Below are positions 8,814 to 15,601 of a stretch of DNA of 25,775 nucleotides, one piece after another. Below the pieces are notes generated by a model. That model saw nothing but the letters and a program-made list of their open reading frames with translations, was not told where the DNA came from and did not search any database. This DNA comes from a virus, in the IMG/VR virus record IMGVR_UViG_3300034190_002269, positions 1 through 25,775 of that record. One strand, written 5' to 3'. The translations under genes were made by a program, and so were the position numbers. How positions within the stretch are numbered: the stretch's first letter is position 1; each line of letters opens with the position of its first letter.

Positions 8814-9065
8814 TTAGCATTTCCAACGGCGCATAGATGCTCTGGCACGTTCACCGTTTTTGGCACGTTTAGCGATCCCGCCCATTCTGGCGCAGAAGGA
8901 CTTTTTCCGTCCCTTGTCTGCTTTTGTTTTTGGTGTGGGGGCAGGGGCTTTTAGATTTGACCCTGTGGCTCTGTTGTATTTAGCGCGGCCTTTTGCGGTT
9001 AGCCCTGCGCCTTGACTTGTAGGTAATTTCTCACGCTTTTTTATGGAAAGACGTACATCTGTCAT
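8814..9065 (-). CDS. Small basic conserved phage protein (DUF6321-like)
   Basis: The 83-aa protein is strongly basic. Two blocks, LPTSQGAGLTAKGRAKYNR (residues 14-32) and KGRKKSFCARMGGIAKRA (51-68), plus a C-terminal ARASMRRWKC, recall a family of short proteins found in many tailed phages that I know as DUF6321. Its function is unknown. The charge suggests nucleic-acid binding. The ribosome site is weak (GAAAGAAC). The stop is directly followed by the AAGGAG that serves the reductase gene, so the two are probably co-translated. Confidence 0.72.
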   Translation of the reverse strand: MTDVRLSIKKREKLPTSQGAGLTAKGRAKYNRATGSNLKAPAPTPKTKADKGRKKSFCARMGGIAKRAKNGERARASMRRWKC

Positions 9066-9086
9066 AAATCAGTTCTTTCATGTTAT

Positions 9087-9863
9087 TCACATGATGTCTG
9101 ATCGTGCCAACTTACGTTCAACGTCTGAGCGGAAAGCGTCATCATTGTGATATTTGGGGTTGCTCATGTCTTCCATGAGTTCAGCAACAGAACGGTAGGA
9201 ACTACCATCTCTTGGTTCTGCGCCAGAAATTGTTCTGGACGGTTCAGACCCATTAGCTGCTTCATAACGTGCCTTCAGGCCAGCTATAGCCATCCGCGCC
9301 ATGTTAGAATTGCCTTGGTTGATTGCGTCATTGAACGCATCAATCTCCCCATCTGAGAAAGCATCAGCCGCCCAATTTGTCATTTCTGAGTATTGCTCTT
9401 CGCCGCCAACGGTCTCAAGCAGTTCTGTCCGTGTAGCTTCACCACTTGCTTTTTGACCGGCGATATACTGATCCACGATCTCTCGCGGGATACCACCAGC
9501 TTCTAGTTTGTCGTAGGTAGCATCTGAAAGACCGTCATTATCAAAATACTCTTGGGACATAACTTCAAAATCTAACCCAGCAGCCTCGACAGCATCATTA
9601 GCTGTCTGGTCTACTTCATCGGTCTCTTGATCACGTTCTCCACGCCCTAATTTAGCCTCAAGGTTCTCATAGGCTTTCGCCATATCCTCAACACTTTTGA
9701 ACTTTTCGGGGAGCCACTCTGGGCGGTCTTCAGTTTTAGCCTGTTCACCGTCTTGCTCTTTTGCAAGCGGCTCCCCGTTTGTGTCTAGTCCTTTGGATTG
9801 AGCCTCTTCTTCAAGGGTCATCTCTGGATCAGGCTCGTTTACAACGATACTTTCCGTACTCAT
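9087..9863 (-). CDS. Scaffolding protein, T7 gp9-like
   Basis: The 258-aa product is highly acidic and helical, beginning MSTESIVVNEPDPEMTLEEE, with an ERPEWLPEKF-type block (DRPEWLPEKFKSVEDMAKAY, around residues 46-65) that is typical of T7-like scaffolds. The C-terminal part is more basic (YRSVAELMEDM, DVERKLARSD), where scaffolds contact the capsid protein. It directs procapsid assembly and is not in the mature virion. The gene starts immediately after the portal stop, with AAGGAG about 11 nt upstream inside the portal gene. Confidence 0.9.
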   Translation of the reverse strand: MSTESIVVNEPDPEMTLEEEAQSKGLDTNGEPLAKEQDGEQAKTEDRPEWLPEKFKSVEDMAKAYENLEAKLGRGERDQETDEVDQTANDAVEAAGLDFEVMSQEYFDNDGLSDATYDKLEAGGIPREIVDQYIAGQKASGEATRTELLETVGGEEQYSEMTNWAADAFSDGEIDAFNDAINQGNSNMARMAIAGLKARYEAANGSEPSRTISGAEPRDGSSYRSVAELMEDMSNPKYHNDDAFRSDVERKLARSDIM

Positions 9864-11414
9864 TTATTGCATAGCTCCTTGGGCGGCACTAGCGGCGGCA
9901 GTCACGGCAGGGCCAGCGGCTGCTTTAGCAATGTCACCCATTTGTTGTTGTTGCATCATCTGTTGCTGTTCAAGCATCATCTGTTGCTGTTCTTCTTGCA
10001 TCTGTTCCTGTGATTTCACGAGACCTGACATATCGATGCCAAGGCTAGTTCCTACACGGGAGATCAGATCACTCATGTTAATGGATGACATAGCCTCTGG
10101 GCCAAGTGTTCCAAGTGTTTGCATGAAGAGATTAAGTTTTTGTAAATCGTGGCCTCGCCCAAGTGCTTCTAGACCTGTGACAATAGCCGGACGCACGACA
10201 CCTTTAGGTAACGCTGGGATGCGTTTAGCTTTGGTCATACGATCCATGATGCGGGCTACCAGTGGTAACTGGAACTCTTGGCTCAAGATTGAGTAGACAC
10301 CACCAAGGGCATCCTCAAGTTCACCAGCCATGAATCGGATTTCTTCAGCAGTCACACGCTCACCCTGTCGTTGCACTGAGGTGTTCATAAGGAACGCTTG
10401 TGCAAGTCTCTGGGTTACGGTCTGTGCAGTCTGTTGAGCGATGCTCATGTCAGCTTGTTTCTGTGATTGCAACACAGTCACTTCAGCAGCGTTACCACTG
10501 ATGATGTCACCGTTCTCAGCTTGCGCTATATCTTTTGCACGGGTTGTTCCGTTAGGACTAACAAGGAATAAGATTTTAGCAGCGGCTGCACTTGCTTCAA
10601 GAATGGCCTTACTCAGACCTTCTAGTGAAATAAGATCACCAAGGTATTCATCACAATAACTACGCCCAAAATTCTCACCATCGATTGCTGTCCAGCGTAG
10701 TGCAAGAATAGGAGCCTTATCTAACGGGTAGGAAGCCTCTGTACCAGTGATGATGTTGTTATCGATCTGTTGGTACATCTTGTACTTAGAGCCTTCACGG
10801 TACATTTTTGTGTACACATCGACAGGCTCATCTTTATCGCGTTGGATAGTAGGATCGATACTAGCAAGGACATCATCAGGGAGTGCGCTTTGTGCTACTT
10901 CCTCTTTAACAATGACAGTCAAAACCTCACCCATTGGGTCACGTTTCACGACATATCTTGATAAAGGGAACACACGGCTCCCACCGTCTTTAGGTAAATA
11001 CAAGCATACATTACCCGCCACAATGAGATGCTTTAGTGCCTCAAACATTGGACTGCGGAGACCGTCAGTTTCCATTTCGGTCATTATACTGCGCTCGATT
11101 TTATTCAAGCTCTCTTCAACACTAGCCCGCATATCTTCATTTCCGGCTAACTCTTCAAGAGTAAAATCGTCAACTTGTAAGCGGAAGAACGGGGCATTAG
11201 GTGGGAGAAGAGCTAACAGTAGCTTTGATGCTAAGTTGTTCACACCCCGCGCCCCGACACCCTGATAAGGTGTAGGGAAACGAGCGTAACTATTGTGACT
11301 TGTATCTGGAATTAAACTTGGAATTGTTACTTTGGCGCACTCACGAGCGCGGTCAAGATAACTATCTCGCGTTGCCGCCAGTTTTTCATATTGTTCGGCG
11401 CAACTGATTTCCAT
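9864..11414 (-). CDS. Portal (head-tail connector) protein, T7 gp8-like
   Basis: The 516-aa protein (T7 gp8 536 aa) shows the podovirus portal start EQYEKLAATRDSYLDRAREC, followed by TPYQGVGARGVNNLASKLLL and ALLPPNAPFFRL (residues 48-80), and a later RQGERVTAEEIRFMAGELED. It forms the 12-mer ring through which DNA is packaged and ejected. The ATG at 11414 has GGAG 6 nt upstream. The C-terminal tail is unusual: residues 467-492 are almost only Gln, Met and Glu, followed by an Ala-rich end. Confidence 0.95.
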   Translation of the reverse strand: MEISCAEQYEKLAATRDSYLDRARECAKVTIPSLIPDTSHNSYARFPTPYQGVGARGVNNLASKLLLALLPPNAPFFRLQVDDFTLEELAGNEDMRASVEESLNKIERSIMTEMETDGLRSPMFEALKHLIVAGNVCLYLPKDGGSRVFPLSRYVVKRDPMGEVLTVIVKEEVAQSALPDDVLASIDPTIQRDKDEPVDVYTKMYREGSKYKMYQQIDNNIITGTEASYPLDKAPILALRWTAIDGENFGRSYCDEYLGDLISLEGLSKAILEASAAAAKILFLVSPNGTTRAKDIAQAENGDIISGNAAEVTVLQSQKQADMSIAQQTAQTVTQRLAQAFLMNTSVQRQGERVTAEEIRFMAGELEDALGGVYSILSQEFQLPLVARIMDRMTKAKRIPALPKGVVRPAIVTGLEALGRGHDLQKLNLFMQTLGTLGPEAMSSINMSDLISRVGTSLGIDMSGLVKSQEQMQEEQQQMMLEQQQMMQQQQMGDIAKAAAGPAVTAAASAAQGAMQ

Positions 11415-11423
11415 GATCTACTC

Positions 11424-11660
11424 CTAGGTTCCGGTAGGTGTCTTAGGTGACCCTGATGTCGGGATACCGCCTAAAGTTGACTTGTCGGCAGAATTAAAAC
11501 CTTGCCGGTAACCTTTTCGATATTGTTTGTTACCATCACGTTTTCTATCGTTCTGTCTCTTTTGTTTTTTGTTTATGTCTGGTGCTACTTGCTCAAGCAC
11601 AACAGGTGCCGCGATTGGTGGTGGCGGCGGGGCTGGCGAACTTCTTCCTCCGATACACAT
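11424..11660 (-). CDS. Small Pro-rich protein, possible T7 gp7.3-like tail assembly protein
   Basis: The 78-aa protein begins MCIGGRSSPAPPPPP, has a basic middle (NKKQKRQNDRKRDGNKQYRK, residues 31-50) and a Gly/Ser/Thr/Pro end. The start codon at 11660 has AAGGAG 7 nt upstream, which decides it against an earlier in-frame codon. It resembles the neighbouring 74-aa gene in its MC-x-GGR start, Pro run and Lys-rich centre, so the two look like a duplicated pair. By position, just before the portal gene, it corresponds to T7 gene 7.3, a small virion protein involved in tail assembly and adsorption. The assignment is positional. Confidence 0.55.
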   Translation of the reverse strand: MCIGGRSSPAPPPPPIAAPVVLEQVAPDINKKQKRQNDRKRDGNKQYRKGYRQGFNSADKSTLGGIPTSGSPKTPTGT

Positions 11661-11673
11661 ATTTATTCTCCTT

Positions 11674-11898
11674 TTAGGAAATGTTAAGGCCACCAACTGA
11701 ACCAGAACCACCAGAGGTGCCTGTGTTGATCGACATTGAACTCATCACGGGGTTACGATACTTTTTCGTTCCACTAGATTTTGCTTTTTGTTTCTTTTGC
11801 GCTTTTTCTGCATCCTGTGATGGATCAAGCTCCATAGCTTGCATCGGCGGCGTTGGCGCGGGTGTCGGTGGGGCTGATTTTCTTCCGCCTCCGCACAT
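11674..11898 (-). CDS. T7 gp7.3-like small virion/tail assembly protein
   Basis: The 74-aa protein starts MCGGGRKSAPPTPAPTPP, has a Lys/Gln-rich centre and ends in a Ser/Gly tail, SGGSGSVGGLNIS. That ending resembles the SSGGGINI terminus of T7 gp7.3 (99 aa) as I recall it, and the location before the portal gene is the same. The GGAG 6 nt before the ATG supports the start. It is the likely paralogue of the following 78-aa gene. Confidence 0.58.
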   Translation of the reverse strand: MCGGGRKSAPPTPAPTPPMQAMELDPSQDAEKAQKKQKAKSSGTKKYRNPVMSSMSINTGTSGGSGSVGGLNIS

Positions 11899-11907
11899 GG
11901 CACTCTC

Positions 11908-12090
11908 CTACATTGACGTTAATGAGTTTTTGATCTGTTCTTCGTACAAATCTCTAAGTTTAAGAACAACATTGATGTTGCCTCGTTGTACCCAGATTTG
12001 CCTATCTGTCATTTCTATAGATGGCGTTCTGTCTGGGTATATTCTTTCAAGCCACTCAATGAGTTCTTTATCTACATAGGGCAGTGACAT
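11908..12090 (-). CDS. Short conserved phage protein, first gene of the virion operon
   Basis: The 60-aa protein starts MSLPYVDKELIEWLERIYPD and appears fully helical and soluble. I do not know a function. It resembles short proteins encoded just ahead of the portal region in other T7-like marine phages. The ATG at 12090 has GAGGAG 7 nt upstream. An ATG 15 nt earlier overlaps that ribosome site and is rejected. It is the first gene downstream of the phage promoter at 12114-12133. Confidence 0.68.
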   Translation of the reverse strand: MSLPYVDKELIEWLERIYPDRTPSIEMTDRQIWVQRGNINVVLKLRDLYEEQIKNSLTSM

Positions 12091-12113
12091 CGGTTGGCTC
12101 CTCATGTCCGTAT

Positions 12114-12133
12114 TACAATAGGTGCGTCTTAAT
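12114..12133 (-). promoter_or_regulatory. Phage RNA polymerase promoter, virion operon
   Basis: On the minus strand this reads ATTAAGACGCACCTATTGTA. It shares 14 of its first 15 bases with ATTAGGACGCACCTA of the promoter before the RNA polymerase gene. Aligned to T7 promoters it keeps A(-16), T(-14), A(-13), G(-11), A(-10), C(-9), C(-7), A(-6) and C(-5). It departs from the other three just at the start site (TTG in place of AAG), so strength or +1 may differ. The predicted start is about 27 nt before the 60-aa gene. Confidence 0.8.
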
Positions 12134-12134
12134 G

Positions 12135-12171
12135 AAAAAAGGACGACAGATTACTATCAACCTGTGCGTCC
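12135..12171 (-). terminator. Rho-independent terminator ending the replication operon
   Basis: On the minus strand GGACG-CA-CAG pairs with CTG-T-CGTCC around a 12-nt loop, followed directly by TTTTTTC. The hairpin overlaps the last codons and stop of the 71-aa gene. The virion-operon promoter begins one base beyond the T run, so the element closes one transcription unit and opens the next. Confidence 0.85.
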
Positions 12172-12372
12172 GTTATCTTTGTATTGTGTATTAAATCTCA
12201 GATATAATTGATTAACCTCTGCGTCCCCTTTATCCACCGCCTTTTTAAGCAATCGGTGTATGGTTTTGCAGTCTTCAAAACGCAGCCACACAGGGTAACC
12301 ATCAGGTTTACCTAATAGTTTCCTTGTGATGTAATCGGCTGTGTTTTGGTAATGTTCAGGTTTATCGCTCAT
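12157..12372 (-). CDS. Hypothetical protein, last gene of the replication operon
   Basis: The 71-aa product starts MSDKPEHYQNTADYITRKLL and contains KPDGYPVWLRFEDCKTIHRL, a mixed basic and helical protein with no motif I recognise. The ATG at 12372 overlaps the MazG-like stop (ATGAGCGATAA), suggesting coupling. A GTG three bases earlier is the other possible start. The terminator hairpin overlaps its 3' end. Confidence 0.6.
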   Translation of the reverse strand: MSDKPEHYQNTADYITRKLLGKPDGYPVWLRFEDCKTIHRLLKKAVDKGDAEVNQLYLRFNTQYKDNGRTG

Positions 12373-12679
12373 CACCGGAACCGCCTATGGTTCCGCGAGT
12401 GTGCCTACCACTTAGCTTGTCCATGTTCATCTGGGCAATCTCAGACAAGTCATATTCTAGATCACTAGCAAGCATAGCGACATACCAGAGGACATCCCCT
12501 AGTTCTTTCGCTACAGCTTCGTGGTTTAACTCACCATCTCTAAGGAATTTTTTGATATGGTCAGCTACCTCTCCCGCTTCACCAGCTAGTCCAAGACCTG
12601 TGTAGACAAGGGCATCCGTGTATATAGCGGTTTTCTCTGCGGCCTTCTGGTACTGATCAAGTGTTAGTTTATTCGTCAT
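12362..12679 (-). CDS. MazG-like nucleotide pyrophosphohydrolase
   Basis: The 105-aa protein has the single-domain MazG pattern: GLAGEAGEVADHIKKFL with E34 and E37 (E-x-x-E), then KELGDVLWYVAML with E59 and D62 (E-x-x-D), which bind the metal. Family members hydrolyse NTPs or dNTPs to monophosphates. In phages they have been proposed to adjust nucleotide pools or (p)ppGpp. With the class II reductase and the DUF3310 protein it forms a nucleotide-metabolism set. The ATG at 12679 overlaps the preceding gene by 11 nt and has only a weak GGGG ribosome site. Confidence 0.88.
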   Translation of the reverse strand: MTNKLTLDQYQKAAEKTAIYTDALVYTGLGLAGEAGEVADHIKKFLRDGELNHEAVAKELGDVLWYVAMLASDLEYDLSEIAQMNMDKLSGRHTRGTIGGSGDER

Positions 12680-12917
12680 CTGTAAGACCCCTACCTTGAA
12701 GCTGGTTCATACGCATCTCAGCGTAACGGATAACTTTTTGTAGATCGTGTATCTCCGATTCAACTGCGTCCATACCTGTGATTGTTTTGTAGCCCGCACG
12801 GCTTGCATATTTGACGATGTTTCCACGCCAAAACTCAAAGCCGTTGTGTTGGATAAAATCAATTGGCTGGACAGGCCACCTAGCGTAATGCGTTGGTTCG
12901 TTAATTGTGTCACTCAT
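12669..12917 (-). CDS. DUF3310 protein (SaV-like putative nucleotide kinase)
   Basis: The 82-aa protein fits DUF3310: EPTHYARWPVQPIDFIQHNG near the N-terminus, then FWRGNIVKYASRAG, then a helix with DLQKVIRYAEMRM. Members are often labelled SaV-like or nucleotide kinase, but activity is poorly established. The ATG at 12917 has GGGAG 8 nt upstream and overlaps the exonuclease stop by 8 nt. Longer starts lie inside the exonuclease gene. It is followed by the MazG-like gene with an 11-nt overlap. Confidence 0.85.
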   Translation of the reverse strand: MSDTINEPTHYARWPVQPIDFIQHNGFEFWRGNIVKYASRAGYKTITGMDAVESEIHDLQKVIRYAEMRMNQLQGRGLTDDE

Positions 12918-13644
12918 GTGGTGGCTCCCATAATCTAATACTGTGACCGTCTGAATATTCATAGGTCAGGATGAACGCTTGTCTGGCTTGAATAATTGCA
13001 TCAATCGCATCAAGCCCTTTTTTCCTATAGGTATCGACAACAGCTTCCCACATCAACAGGCGTGACCCGTCAGTTTTGTCTAGGATTTTAGCCGCTGTCA
13101 CAGGCCCGATAGAAGGACACCCGCTATACCCGTCAGTCGTATCGCCTGTGAGGATTTGGGTATAGAAGGCACGATCAGCTTCTGGCTGGCTGATCTCATA
13201 GATGCCATCGATAGAGTAATGTTTACCCGCGATGGTCAGTAGGTCTTTATCGGCAGAATAGATAACGTGGTTATCCTTGAGCTTACCTGTTGCGTGGATG
13301 CCTATGAGATCATCACCCTCAAGGGTGTCACGGACGATAGCTCCGTATTTCTCTATAGCGTAATCACGCAGCGCAGGGAGCAACATAGGTTTGCGTTTGT
13401 CTGCCCTGTTTGATTTGTATGTTGATGATACTGTTTTGCGAAAGTTATCCTTACCAGTCAGGAAGACCATCGCTTCATCAGCATCACACTTTTCGATGAT
13501 GGATTGGATGGCGTTATCAAAGTCCATCTTGGCTACTTTAAGATCAGCCCAAAGAACCCAGAGGTCATCTCCGAAATCAGTAGGTTGTTCTGCGTTGGAT
13601 GCGATTTGGAATATGGTGATATCACCATCTATTAGTACAACCAT
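12910..13644 (-). CDS. 5'-3' exonuclease, T7 gp6-like (FEN/PIN family)
   Basis: The 244-aa enzyme degrades host DNA and removes RNA primers. The metal-binding residues of the FEN family are visible: D6/D8 (LIDGD), E109/D111/D112 (LEGDDLIG), D132/D134 (YSADKDLL) and D168/D171 (TGDTTDGYSG). A helix-3-turn-helix, GCPSIGPVTAAKIL, follows at residues 175-188. The conserved K/R helix TYKSNRADKRKP is at 75-86. The ATG at 13644 overlaps the TGA of the zinc-ribbon gene, with AGGAG 9 nt upstream. T7 gp6 is about 300 aa, so this version is compact. Confidence 0.92.
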   Translation of the reverse strand: MVVLIDGDITIFQIASNAEQPTDFGDDLWVLWADLKVAKMDFDNAIQSIIEKCDADEAMVFLTGKDNFRKTVSSTYKSNRADKRKPMLLPALRDYAIEKYGAIVRDTLEGDDLIGIHATGKLKDNHVIYSADKDLLTIAGKHYSIDGIYEISQPEADRAFYTQILTGDTTDGYSGCPSIGPVTAAKILDKTDGSRLLMWEAVVDTYRKKGLDAIDAIIQARQAFILTYEYSDGHSIRLWEPPHE

Positions 13645-13919
13645 CAGTCCTGTCTCCTTTTGTATTCACCACACCAGTTACCGTGGTATTTCCAGACATA
13701 CTGTGGGTATCGCTTACACTCACCTGTTGTCTGTTCACCGCCCAAAGCTTCAGGCAAGCGGTCACGATCAAAGTGAACACATAGTCCACAACATGGCTCA
13801 GTGGGTTGCAGCCCAATTATCTCCGACTTTTCCTTCGGCATCTGTTGCGACACGGAAGTTGAAGTCTTCACCGGCTTTGATGGCTGCTTTGATGATGATG
13901 TCTTTAACTTGTTCGGCAT
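13644..13919 (-). CDS. Small Cys-rich (zinc-ribbon-like) protein, start uncertain
   Basis: The protein has up to 91 aa. The first 26 residues are Ser/Lys/Thr-rich. The remainder carries CCGLCVHF (C43, C44, C47), GECKRYP (C68) and NWCGEYK (C83), spaced like a four-Cys zinc ribbon. The ATG at 13919 has a good GGAG 8 nt upstream but lies 122 nt inside the DNA polymerase gene. The ATG at 13841 gives 65 aa and a 44-nt overlap but has no ribosome site. I kept the longer form. It sits between polymerase and exonuclease and ends at the exonuclease ATG. Function is unknown, with nucleic-acid binding plausible. Confidence 0.6.
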   Translation of the reverse strand: MPNKLKTSSSKQPSKPVKTSTSVSQQMPKEKSEIIGLQPTEPCCGLCVHFDRDRLPEALGGEQTTGECKRYPQYVWKYHGNWCGEYKRRQD

Positions 13920-15564
13920 ACTCTGGCTCCACTTCTACTTGAACCTCATCATGTATCCACAGAACTAAGTCTGCTTTGTCTTGAAGGTTGTGTTGGGTTA
14001 AAGCGTCATCGATGTTGATGAGCCATTTCTTGGCAAGCAGCGCACCAGCAGACTGCAACAATGTGTTGAGTGAGCTAAAGGCGTGGCGCACTTTTACCTG
14101 TCTACCGTCAAGACCTTTGAGGTATCCACGGGCAGACACTTTCTGCACTTGTTTGATTAGACTGTTCAGGGCTGGAAGGTTTGTCATAAACCTGTCCTTT
14201 AGCCGTTTACCATAGGCGGCGTTCTTACCGCAGATGGCTCCTAGTTTCTCTGAACCTGCCCCGTATAAAAAAGCATACACCCAGCGTTTACTGGTATCGC
14301 GGTCAACTCCTAGTGCCTCTGCGTTGGCACTGTGGACATCACCGTCAACAACGATTTTACCGTAAGCCCCGTCATCCCACTTAGCCATGAAATGAGCTAG
14401 GCATCGTAATTCCACACCTGATAAATCAACACCACACAGGACGCGGCCTTTAGATGGTTTGAACAATGATCGACACTCTTCGCCCCAAGCTGCACGGACT
14501 GCGGGTACGGCAGAGATATTAGGAGATCGATGTGTTGATCTACCTGTCACTGCACCGTTGGTGATGTAGCTTGGATGGATGCGCCCATCTTCTTGGACAC
14601 TCAGCCAAGCTTGTCGGCCTTCCGCTATCTGGCCTAGACGTTTTTGCAAGGTCAGGTATTCGATCAGTGGTCTTGCCTCTGGATAGTTCATTGACGATAA
14701 GGTGGTCTCATCGATCTTAGGCTGTCCAGATGGACTGAACTCTGTAGGTTTCCAGCCAAAACAATGGGTGAGCCTGTCTGCAATATGATGACGAGAGCCA
14801 GCATTGAAGACGTTCTGTTTTACTTTAGTGAACGCTGCGCCTTCAGTAACCGCTGGTCTTGTCTTGTAATTGACGGATCGTTTGGGAACCACAACGTCAG
14901 TTGCTGAATACCAAGGGGCGAATGTGTTTTGCAGTTCTGCTTCGAGATCGGCCTTGGTAGCTAGAAGCTTACCAGCCAGTGAGTTCGCAGCCTCGACATC
15001 AAAGCCTATGCCTTTGCGTTCTGCCGCAGCCATGATCCAAGCAACCCGATGTTCTATCTCGATTGCCTCTGGGCTATAACCCTTACTCTCGATGAGCTTC
15101 CACAGTTTAAGCGTGACAACACAATCTTGCTTTGCATAGGTGTGCATCTCTTCGCTCCACTCATCCCACCCGCCTGTGTAATCACCTTTGTGTTCACCAA
15201 GTCGGTGTCCCCACGCGGCGAGGGAATGGCTACCAGCAAGTCTGCCGATGCCGCTTCCCTTCGCTATCTGTGCATGATCCTTGTCAGCTAAGTCAGACCA
15301 GATAAGCCGTGAGAGGATGAGGGTATCCATGACCTGTTCATCTTTAATGCTGAACCAAGGGCGCAGCTTCCTGATGACAGGGATATCGTAACCGATGCCG
15401 TTGTGGGCAATCAGTTGATCAGCTTGTTCTAGAAACCTGACACCATCATCGACAGCATCAGGTTTCCAGTCATACGCAACTTCTGTGTCCACATCGATTG
15501 CAGTGATACAATGGATGAGGTCAGGACGGAGACCGTTTGTTTCAATATCAAATATCAAGCGCAT
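13798..15564 (-). CDS. Family A DNA polymerase with 3'-5' exonuclease, T7 gp5-like
   Basis: This 588-aa replicative polymerase has exonuclease motifs at its start, FDIETNGL (D6, E8), LIAHNGIGYD (D60) and YAKQDC (Y143, D147). The polymerase motifs are A, CGVDLSGVELRCLAHF (D380); B, DTSKRWVYAFLYGAG (K426, Y434); and C, IHDEVQVE (D539). The C-terminus NWAATH parallels NWAICH of T7 gp5. T7 gp5 has 704 aa. Much of the deficit is where gp5 has its thioredoxin-binding loop: between TFAPWY and VFNAGSR there are about 30 residues where T7 has roughly 65-70. The ATG at 15564 has AAGGAG 6 nt upstream. Confidence 0.95.
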   Translation of the reverse strand: MRLIFDIETNGLRPDLIHCITAIDVDTEVAYDWKPDAVDDGVRFLEQADQLIAHNGIGYDIPVIRKLRPWFSIKDEQVMDTLILSRLIWSDLADKDHAQIAKGSGIGRLAGSHSLAAWGHRLGEHKGDYTGGWDEWSEEMHTYAKQDCVVTLKLWKLIESKGYSPEAIEIEHRVAWIMAAAERKGIGFDVEAANSLAGKLLATKADLEAELQNTFAPWYSATDVVVPKRSVNYKTRPAVTEGAAFTKVKQNVFNAGSRHHIADRLTHCFGWKPTEFSPSGQPKIDETTLSSMNYPEARPLIEYLTLQKRLGQIAEGRQAWLSVQEDGRIHPSYITNGAVTGRSTHRSPNISAVPAVRAAWGEECRSLFKPSKGRVLCGVDLSGVELRCLAHFMAKWDDGAYGKIVVDGDVHSANAEALGVDRDTSKRWVYAFLYGAGSEKLGAICGKNAAYGKRLKDRFMTNLPALNSLIKQVQKVSARGYLKGLDGRQVKVRHAFSSLNTLLQSAGALLAKKWLINIDDALTQHNLQDKADLVLWIHDEVQVEVEPEYAEQVKDIIIKAAIKAGEDFNFRVATDAEGKVGDNWAATH

Positions 15565-15601
15565 AACTTTCTCCTTTTGTTGCTTACGATGTCGTAATGA
15601 A

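Noticed and set aside
10747-11265. 172-aa open frame on the plus strand
   Set aside because: It is antisense to the portal gene. Its composition (runs of Ser, Leu, Ile) is typical of a shadow frame, and no plus-strand gene is supported anywhere in the window.
11434-11455. Partial promoter-like CACCTAAG near the end of the 78-aa gene
   Set aside because: It lacks the ATTAGG block at the right spacing, so it is a chance match in Pro/Thr codons.
11681-12079. 132-aa open frame on the plus strand
   Set aside because: It is antisense to three small minus-strand genes that each have good ribosome sites. Its hydrophobic stretches arise from the Lys/Pro-rich genes on the other strand.
13391-13942. 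183-aa open frame on the plus strand
   Set aside because: It is antisense to the exonuclease and the polymerase end, with no ribosome site or recognisable motif.
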